Source: Paracoccaceae bacterium | GTDB lineage: Bacteria > Pseudomonadota > Alphaproteobacteria > Rhodobacterales > Rhodobacteraceae | Direction: 5' to 3' | DNA length: 5,692 bases | Assembly (NCBI GenBank): GCA_024304875.1 | Contig: JAMWZF010000065.1 | Location: forward strand, 2,995-8,686 | Part shown: in pieces, positions 1 through 4,669 of the stretch | How positions within the stretch are numbered: position 1 is the stretch's first letter | How the letters are laid out: each line of letters starts with the position of its first letter | The notes under the pieces: generated by a model | Seen by the model: only the letters and a program-made list of their open reading frames with translations | What the model was told of the DNA's origin: nothing | Databases searched by the model: none | Translations under genes and position numbers: made by a program

Positions 1-18
1 GATGTGTATAAGAGACAG
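1..18 (+). other. Residual Tn5/Nextera adapter (mosaic end), not genomic
   Basis: The first 18 bases, GATGTGTATAAGAGACAG, are identical to bases 2-19 of the 19-bp Tn5 mosaic end used in Nextera tagmentation libraries. The match sits exactly at the terminus, as expected of an untrimmed adapter and not of a resident transposon; no transposase or second end is present. Read in the cysS frame it gives the artefactual peptide MYKRQ, so the apparent ATG start at 4 is false. The homology to cysteinyl-tRNA synthetase begins straight after it, at DFVLWK. It should be trimmed from the assembly. Confidence 0.96.
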
Positions 19-942
19 GACTTCGTCCTCTGGAAGCCTTCTGACGGGGACGTGCCGGGGTGGGAGTCGCCCTGGGGATACGGCCGTCCGGGCTGGCACA
101 TCGAGTGCTCGGCCATGGCGCAGGAGCTTTTGGGCGAGTCGTTCGACATCCACGGGGGCGGCGCGGACCTGAAGTTCCCGCACCACGAGAACGAGCTGGC
201 CCAGTCGGCCTGCGCCCATCCCGAGGGGCACTTTGCCCGCTACTGGGTGCACAACGAGATGCTGCAGGTGGAGGGGAAGAAGATGTCGAAGTCCCTCGGC
301 AACTTCTTCACCGTGCGGGATTTGCTGGACCAGGGGGTGCCGGGGGAGGTGATCCGGCTGGTGTTTCTGGGCACGCATTATTCGAAGCCGATGGACTGGA
401 CGGAGAGGAAGCGGGGGGAGGCGGAGGCGACGCTGAGGAAAATCGCCGAGCTTTTCGGTGCTGACCCGGCCTCGAAGCCGTGGGTTTCACGGCATCCTTC
501 GTCGCCTCCTCGGGAGGTTGTCGATGCCGTTTCCAACGACTTGAACACGCCCCAAGCCGTGACATTTCTCCGAAGCTACCTGAAGGCTCAAGATGAGAGC
601 AAGCTGCGGGCGACATTGAATTTCCTCGGCTTCGACGCTGAAGAACTCGTTCGAAAGTTGTCGCCCTTTTCGGCGAACTATCGCGACAACGGTGTCGTGA
701 GAGGAAGCAGTGTAACCCGGTACGGATCGAGGGATTTTTCGTCGGACGAAAAGCTCGGCCAACTGGCTGGTCGCCTCAAGACAGCTCGCGACGAGGCCAT
801 GAGTAGCAAGGATTTTTCGGTCGTCGATCGTCTCAAAGCGTCGCTTGTTAGCGCAGGTGTGGAAGTCCGAATGAGCAAGGAAGGCGTCGAGCTACGGCCC
901 GGTCCGAAATTCGATTCTGAGAAGTTGGAGAAGCTGCTATGA
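19..942 (+). CDS. cysS: Cysteinyl-tRNA synthetase, 5'-truncated
   Basis: This class I aminoacyl-tRNA synthetase charges tRNA-Cys with cysteine in the cytoplasm. About 307 genuine residues remain. By motif alignment with the E. coli enzyme about 175-180 N-terminal residues, including the HIGH-type ATP motif and the first zinc cysteine, are missing beyond the adapter. Numbering from the apparent ATG at base 4, I see the zinc ligands Cys35 (in WHIECSAM) and His60 and Glu64 (in FPHHENE), and the KMSKS loop at 93-97 (bases 280-294). Residues from about 160 onward form the helical anticodon-binding region, with the family-typical NDLNTPQA and KDF..VDRLKASL stretches. The catalytic part (GNFFTVRDLLDQGVPGEVIR) is very Rhodobacterales-like. 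The 3' half uses distinctly less GC-rich codons (GC3 about 62% against about 91%). The stop overlaps the cimA start in ATGA. Confidence 0.95.
   Translation, partial: DFVLWKPSDGDVPGWESPWGYGRPGWHIECSAMAQELLGESFDIHGGGADLKFPHHENELAQSACAHPEGHFARYWVHNEMLQVEGKKMSKSLGNFFTVRDLLDQGVPGEVIRLVFLGTHYSKPMDWTERKRGEAEATLRKIAELFGADPASKPWVSRHPSSPPREVVDAVSNDLNTPQAVTFLRSYLKAQDESKLRATLNFLGFDAEELVRKLSPFSANYRDNGVVRGSSVTRYGSRDFSSDEKLGQLAGRLKTARDEAMSSKDFSVVDRLKASLVSAGVEVRMSKEGVELRPGPKFDSEKLEKLL
480..938 (+). other. Compositionally foreign 3' segment of cysS
   Basis: Counting third codon positions by hand, codons at 121-480 are 109/120 G or C (91%), those at 481-900 are 87/140 (62%), and cimA recovers at once (16/20 then 19/20 from 939; 20/20 at 2280-2339). 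Overall GC of 481-900 is 237/420 (56%). Codons rare elsewhere in the window (GTT, CCT, CGA, GGA, TCA, CTA, GTA, TTT) cluster here. The reading frame and family residues are intact, so it is not a decayed region. It covers roughly the anticodon-binding module. A gene-internal recombination event is the simplest reading. Relaxed codon selection or a chimeric assembly are the alternatives. Confidence 0.65.
927..942 (+). promoter_or_regulatory. cimA ribosome binding site and ATGA stop/start overlap
   Basis: GGAG at 927-930 lies 8 nt before the cimA ATG at 939, a good Shine-Dalgarno position. The ATG (939-941) shares bases with the cysS TGA (940-942). The SD lies inside the last cysS codons, so cimA translation is probably coupled to termination of cysS. 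This fixes the cimA start. Confidence 0.75.
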
Positions 943-2555
943 CCCGCCTCTCCCTCTTCGACACCACCCTTCGTGACGGGCAACAGACCCAAGGGGTCCA
1001 GTTCTCGACCAAGGAGAAGCAGGCCATCGCGGGGATGCTGGACGCTCTCGGCCTCGACTACATCGAGGGCGGCTGGCCGGGGGCGAATCCGACGGACAGC
1101 GAGTTCTTCGACGCGGCCCCGAAGACCCGCGCCACGATGACCGCCTTCGGCATGACCAAGCGGTCCGGCCGGTCGGCGGAGAACGACGAGGTGCTGGCCG
1201 GGGTGCTGAACGCGGGGACGCCGGCGGTCTGCCTTGTCGGCAAGTCCCATGAGTTTCACGTCAAGACCGCCCTCGGCGTGCCATTGGACGAGAACCTGGA
1301 GAACATCCGCGCCTCCTTCGCCCATATCACCGCGCAGGGGCGCGAGGCGATCTTCGACGCCGAGCACTTCTTCGATGGCTACAAGTCTGACCCGGCCTAC
1401 GCGCTCGGTTGCCTGAACGCGGCGCTGGAGGGGGGCTGCCGGTGGGTGGTGCTGTGCGACACCAACGGGGGCACGCTGCCGACCGAGATCGGGCGGATCG
1501 TGTCGGAGGTGATCGCCAGCGGCGTGCCGGGCGAGAAGCTGGGCATCCACACCCATAACGACACCGAAACCGCCGTTGCCGGGAGTCTCGCGGCGGTGGA
1601 CGCCGGCGCGCGCCAGATCCAGGGCACGTTGAACGGCCTCGGCGAGCGCTGCGGCAACGCCAACCTCACCAGCCTGATCCCGACGCTGCTGCTGAAGGAG
1701 CCCTACGCCAGCCTTTACGAGACCGGCGTCACCGCAGAAGCGCTGCTGGGGCTGCGCCGGACCTCGCGCAAGCTGGACGACATCCTGAACCGCGTCCCCA
1801 TGCGGCAGGCGCCCTATGTCGGCGCCAGCGCCTTCGCCCACAAGGCAGGGCTGCACGCCAGCGCGATCCTCAAGGACCCCACGACCTACGAGCACATCGA
1901 CCCGGCGGCGGTGGGCAACACCCGCATCATCCCGATGTCGAACCAGGCCGGGCAGTCGAACCTGCGCGAGCGGCTGCGGGACGCGGGGCTGGAGGTGGAG
2001 AAGGGCGATCCGCGGCTCGCCCGCCTGCTGGAGATCGTCAAGGAGAAGGAGAGCCAAGGCTACGCCTACGACGGCGCGCAGGCCTCCTTCGAGCTGATCG
2101 CCCGCGAGGAACTGGGCCTTCTGCCGCATTTCTTCGACGTGGAGCGCTACCGCGTCATCACCGAGCGGCGGCGCAACGCCCGCGGCGAGCTCGTCATCGT
2201 CTCCGAGGCGGTCGTCACGATCCAGGTGGGCGGCGAGACGCGCACCAGCTTCTACCAGAACGAGAATGCGACCGAGCAGGAGGACGCGGGGCCGGTGAAC
2301 GCCCTGACGGCGGCCCTGTCGATGGACCTCGGCCGCTACCAGGAGCAGATCGCCGACTGGCGGCTGGTGGACTTCAAGGTCCGGATCACCAACGGCGGGA
2401 CCGAGGCCGTCACGCGGGTCATCATCGACAGCGAGGACGACAGCGGCCGGCGCTGGTCCACCGTGGGGGTGAGCGCGAACATCGTGGATGCCTCCTTCGC
2501 GGCGCTGGTCGACGCGGTGCGCTGGAAGCTGGTGCAGGAGGGAGCGGCGGGGTAG
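939..2555 (+). CDS. cimA: (R)-citramalate synthase
   Basis: This enzyme condenses acetyl-CoA with pyruvate to (R)-citramalate, the first step of the threonine-independent route to 2-oxobutyrate and isoleucine, in the cytoplasm. The 538-aa protein has the DRE-TIM (HMGL-like) barrel: DTTLRDG at 8-14 with the catalytic Arg and metal Asp, HTHND at 204-208 giving the two metal His, and the LNGLGERCGNANL signature at 231-243. FAHKAGLHAS at 299-308 lies in the linker helices, and a LeuA-type allosteric domain covers about 410-535. The opening DTTLRDGQQTQGVQFS and the long regulatory half fit the citramalate synthase family TIGR00977, related to the Geobacter enzyme. Older annotations call such proteins 2-isopropylmalate/homocitrate synthase family, so substrate is inferred from family. 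Isoleucine feedback through the C-terminal domain is expected from the family, not shown here. It overlaps cysS by 4 nt. Confidence 0.9.
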   Translation: MTRLSLFDTTLRDGQQTQGVQFSTKEKQAIAGMLDALGLDYIEGGWPGANPTDSEFFDAAPKTRATMTAFGMTKRSGRSAENDEVLAGVLNAGTPAVCLVGKSHEFHVKTALGVPLDENLENIRASFAHITAQGREAIFDAEHFFDGYKSDPAYALGCLNAALEGGCRWVVLCDTNGGTLPTEIGRIVSEVIASGVPGEKLGIHTHNDTETAVAGSLAAVDAGARQIQGTLNGLGERCGNANLTSLIPTLLLKEPYASLYETGVTAEALLGLRRTSRKLDDILNRVPMRQAPYVGASAFAHKAGLHASAILKDPTTYEHIDPAAVGNTRIIPMSNQAGQSNLRERLRDAGLEVEKGDPRLARLLEIVKEKESQGYAYDGAQASFELIAREELGLLPHFFDVERYRVITERRRNARGELVIVSEAVVTIQVGGETRTSFYQNENATEQEDAGPVNALTAALSMDLGRYQEQIADWRLVDFKVRITNGGTEAVTRVIIDSEDDSGRRWSTVGVSANIVDASFAALVDAVRWKLVQEGAAG

Positions 2556-2564
2556 GCAGGGGTC

Positions 2565-3014
2565 ATGCGTCTGTGCCTGTCCCTCGTCTTCCTTTTCGTT
2601 GCCTTTGACGCTGACGCCGAGGTCGATCCGGCCCGCCTCGCCGCCTTGGAGGCGCACGACCGGGTCGAATGGTCGTACGGCGGCGGGCTCCTCGGGAGCG
2701 GCTCGGCGATCGTGGTGTACGACACGGACGAGGTCTTTGCCCGCCATGCGCAGTCGGTCGAGGCGCCGGAGGAGACGCTGGGCGCCTATCCTGCGGGGAC
2801 CTATGCGCGGGTTCGGAACCGCGCGCAGACGGGTCTTGCCGTCCTGCCGGACCAGACCGAGCCGGTGATCTGCCCGGATCACGGCATCGACCGGGTCGCG
2901 GTCGTGACGGCGGGGCGAGAGGTGGGTCGGTCGCGGGGCTGTCCGGTGGAGGCGATGATCGACCTGCTGGACGCCCTTTCGGTCGATCTCTCCGAAGCGC
3001 GGCAAGCGGAATGA
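2565..3014 (+). CDS. Small exported protein of unknown function
   Basis: I do not recognise a named family. The 149-aa product starts with a short Sec-type signal peptide: Arg2, a hydrophobic core at about 4-14 (LCLSLVFLFVAF), and a plausible signal peptidase I site after A-D-A at 16-18, leaving a mature protein beginning EVDP. Cys4 lies too early to be a lipobox cysteine. The mature part is acidic to neutral, has a Gly/Ser-rich stretch (GGGLLGSGSA, 40-49), and holds just two cysteines, Cys103 (VICPDHG) and Cys126 (RGCPVEA), which could form a periplasmic disulfide. It follows cimA by 9 nt. AGGGG at 2558-2562 is only 2 nt from the ATG. A stronger AGGAGG at 2536-2541 is too far away, so initiation may rely on reading through from cimA. 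G/C-rich third positions and the signal peptide support it as real. Confidence 0.7.
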   Translation: MRLCLSLVFLFVAFDADAEVDPARLAALEAHDRVEWSYGGGLLGSGSAIVVYDTDEVFARHAQSVEAPEETLGAYPAGTYARVRNRAQTGLAVLPDQTEPVICPDHGIDRVAVVTAGREVGRSRGCPVEAMIDLLDALSVDLSEARQAE

Positions 3015-3037
3015 CCGCACGGGTTCCGCGCGCATGA
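3011..3037 (+). CDS. Possible 8-codon bridging ORF between two genes
   Basis: An ATG at 3011-3013 overlaps the TGA of the exported-protein gene (3012-3014). It opens a frame of eight codons (MTARVPRA) whose TGA (3035-3037) overlaps the ATG of the methyltransferase gene (3034-3036). The short ORF therefore shares a 4-nt ATGA with each neighbour. No proper Shine-Dalgarno is seen before either ATG. It could pass terminating ribosomes to the methyltransferase start, or be chance, since ATGA is common at gene ends in GC-rich genomes. The peptide itself is unlikely to have a function. Confidence 0.2.
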   Translation: MTARVPRA

Positions 3038-3738
3038 CCACGGCCTTCTTCACCCTGCACCGGGACCTGCCGCGCGAGGGGCCGGGGCTGGCCGAGGACG
3101 TGGCCTGGGCGGCGCATGTGACAGGCCTGCGGGCGGAGGGGCGGGTGCTGGATGCCGGGTGCGGTCCGGGCGGTGACCTTGGTGCGCTGGGGCGGGCGGT
3201 GCCGCGGGGCCGGGTCCTCGGCCTCGACCGGGTGCCGCATTTCGTGGCCGCGGCGCGGGAGCGGTTCGCCGGCGATCCCGTGATACGGGCCGAGGAGGGC
3301 GACATGGCCGCCGCGCCGGGCGGGCCCTACGACCTGATCTGGTCGGCGGGGGCGGTCTATTTCCTTGGCATTTCCGCGGCCCTGGCCGCGTGGCGCCGGG
3401 CGCTGACCCCTTCGGGGGCTGTCGTCTTCTCGCATCCGACCCTCTGGGAGGACACGGGCCCGGCCCGCGCCTTCTGGGGCGCCGACTGGTGCGCGACCGA
3501 AGGCCAGCACCGGGCCGAGTTCGCCGCCGCCGGCTGGGGCGTGATCGCCACCCGCCGGGTGACCGAAGCGGGCTGGATGGCCTACTACGGTCCGCTCCTC
3601 GCCCGCTGCGACGCGCTGCAGGACGGCGCGGATCCCGCGCTGGCCGAAGTGATCGCCGAGGCGCGGGCAGAGGTTGCATCCTGGCGCGAGGTGCGGGATC
3701 AGACCGGCTACATGCTTTACGCGGTGCGCCCCACATGA
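3034..3738 (+). CDS. Class I SAM-dependent methyltransferase-fold protein
   Basis: The 234-aa cytoplasmic protein has the Rossmann-like methyltransferase fold. Motif I, VLDAGCGPGGD at 38-48, is the glycine-rich SAM loop. The acidic end of strand 2 is VLGLD (Asp65), expected to hold the ribose hydroxyls. EGDMAAAP at 88-95 provides the adenine-contacting Asp90, and YDLIWSAGAVYFLG at 99-112 is strand 4, with an Ala-Gly in place of an NPPY-type signature, which argues against an N6-adenine or glutamine methylase. The layout fits the Methyltransf_11/25 group acting on small molecules or proteins; the substrate cannot be read from sequence. The ATG at 3034 is chosen because FFTLHRDLPREGPG follows it at once, a typical N-terminus of such proteins. 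No clear Shine-Dalgarno precedes it. The stop overlaps the next gene in ATGA, so the two are probably coupled. Confidence 0.85.
   Translation: MTTAFFTLHRDLPREGPGLAEDVAWAAHVTGLRAEGRVLDAGCGPGGDLGALGRAVPRGRVLGLDRVPHFVAAARERFAGDPVIRAEEGDMAAAPGGPYDLIWSAGAVYFLGISAALAAWRRALTPSGAVVFSHPTLWEDTGPARAFWGADWCATEGQHRAEFAAAGWGVIATRRVTEAGWMAYYGPLLARCDALQDGADPALAEVIAEARAEVASWREVRDQTGYMLYAVRPT
3735..3738 (+). promoter_or_regulatory. ATGA stop/start overlap for translational coupling
   Basis: The methyltransferase TGA (3736-3738) shares bases with the downstream ATG (3735-3737). The preceding 20 bases contain no purine-rich Shine-Dalgarno, so initiation of the downstream gene probably depends on ribosomes terminating here. 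This decides the start of the downstream gene. Confidence 0.6.
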
Positions 3739-4505
3739 CCCTTCAGGCCTGCGCCGAGATCGTCCAGCGCGGCGACCGGGATCGCTTCGACGCCACCATG
3801 TCGGTGCCGGTCCCGGCGCGCGAGGTATTGTTCCCCCTCTATGCCTTCAACATCGAGGTCGCCCGCGCGCCCTGGGTTACCGCCGAGCCGATGATCGCAG
3901 AGATGCGCCTGCAATGGTGGCGCGACGCGGTCGAGGAGATCGGGCAGGGGGCGCGGCCCCGGGCGCACGAGGTCGTGGGCCCCCTGGCCGCGGCGCTGGA
4001 GCGGGACCGGGATGTCATGGCCGGTCTGCTGGACGGCGTTGTCGCGGCACGGCGCTGGGACATCGGGGCCGACCCCTTCGAGGACGAGGCGGATTTCGCG
4101 CATTACATTGACGCGACCTCCGGCAACCTGACCTGGGCCGCGGCCGTGGGCTTCGGCGCGCCGGATCGGCTGGAGGCGCCCGTGCGGGACGCGGCCTGGG
4201 CCGGAGGGCTAGCGAACTGGTTCCTCGCGATCCCCGACCTTGAAGGCCGGGGCAAGCGGCCGCTGGTGGACGGCCGCCCCGAGGCGGTGGCGGCGCTGGC
4301 CCGCGCGGGGCTCGACCGGCTGAAGGCGGCGCGGGGATGCGAGTTCGGCGCGGCGATGCCGGCGCTGCGGGCCTTCTGGCTGACCGGCCCGATCCTGCGG
4401 CAAGCGGCCGCCGATCCCCTCGCGGTGGCCGAGGGGCGACTGGGGGTCAGCGAGTTTCGACGGCGGGCCGGGCTGCTTTACAAGGCGATGACAGGCGGCT
4501 GGTAG
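3735..4505 (+). CDS. Squalene/phytoene synthase superfamily protein, NDUFAF6-like
   Basis: The frame is open upstream to 3390, but the start is placed at the ATG at 3735, overlapping the methyltransferase stop as ATGA; upstream sequence in this frame is an Arg/Pro-rich shadow of that gene. The 256-aa product is short against the roughly 290-350 aa of true phytoene or squalene synthases. The N-terminal block LYAFNIEVARAPWVTAEP then MRLQWWRDAVEEI (35-68) matches the superfamily's first helix pair, but the usual Asp-rich DDxxD-type site is replaced by FNIEVARA. The second site (usual DVxxD) is replaced by NWFLAIPDLEGRGKRPL (161-177). Loss of both diphosphate-Mg sites argues against prenyl transfer. 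The same pattern (AFNxE followed by RMQFW-like) occurs in mitochondrial NDUFAF6, a complex I assembly factor. A complex I assembly or lipid-binding role is inference. No transmembrane segment is obvious. Confidence 0.8.
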   Translation: MTLQACAEIVQRGDRDRFDATMSVPVPAREVLFPLYAFNIEVARAPWVTAEPMIAEMRLQWWRDAVEEIGQGARPRAHEVVGPLAAALERDRDVMAGLLDGVVAARRWDIGADPFEDEADFAHYIDATSGNLTWAAAVGFGAPDRLEAPVRDAAWAGGLANWFLAIPDLEGRGKRPLVDGRPEAVAALARAGLDRLKAARGCEFGAAMPALRAFWLTGPILRQAAADPLAVAEGRLGVSEFRRRAGLLYKAMTGGW

Positions 4506-4669
4506 GCGCGGCGACGTCGGAAAGGACTGCTGTCGCCCGCCGGAGCGGTGGTGCGCGGCGGGGAACACCGCGACTCCAGAGTCCCGGCGTCTTGGCGGCA
4601 GGTCTACCCCCCCGCATGCAAGCACAAATTTCCGGTTAGTCAGAGGTCAACAGCGCCTCGAAGGCCGCC
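4506..4669. other. Convergent intergenic spacer with short inverted repeats
   Basis: These 164 bases separate the plus-strand operon from the minus-strand transporter, so termination of both is expected here. Visible structures are CCCGCCG (4536-4542) against CGGCGGG (4556-4562), with a 13-nt loop; GCGGTG (4545-4550) against CACCGC (4566-4571), which is mutually exclusive with the first; and the compact palindrome GACTC-CA-GAGTC (4572-4583). None is followed by a T-tract on either strand, so none is a canonical Rho-independent terminator. A run of seven C (4607-4613) and a more AT-rich patch (4614-4640) follow. I see no convincing gene here. Confidence 0.5.

Noticed and set aside
4..18. Native N-terminus MYKRQ for cysteinyl-tRNA synthetase
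   Set aside because: The bases are a sequencing adapter, and the family needs about 175 more residues before this point.
732..819. Ten-base direct repeat GGATTTTTCG at 732-741 and 810-819
   Set aside because: Both copies encode similar Arg/Lys-Asp-Phe-Ser stretches within cysS. Two copies with no other shared flank look like coincidence in the T-richer segment, not a mobile-element footprint.
678..3305. A very long open frame on the minus strand (875 codons) running under cysS, cimA, the exported-protein gene and the methyltransferase gene
   Set aside because: Its translation is low-complexity and rich in Arg, Pro, His and Ala, with no recognisable domain, and it lies antisense to four genes, three of them recognisable families. 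G/C-rich third positions on the plus strand remove stops from the complementary frame, so such shadows are expected.
3390..3734. Upstream extension of the squalene/phytoene-synthase-like protein by 115 codons
   Set aside because: The extension is an Arg/Gly/Pro-rich out-of-frame reading of the methyltransferase gene. Family similarity starts right after the ATG at 3735, which forms a normal ATGA junction.
3735..4505. True phytoene or squalene synthase implying a carotenoid or hopanoid cluster
   Set aside because: The Asp-rich catalytic motifs are absent, the protein is short, and no other carotenoid or hopanoid gene is in the window.
4548..4669. Plus-strand open frame entering from the convergent spacer and running into the transporter (to 4967)
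   Set aside because: It is Arg/Pro-rich, has no ribosome binding site, and most of it is antisense to the well-supported MFS transporter.
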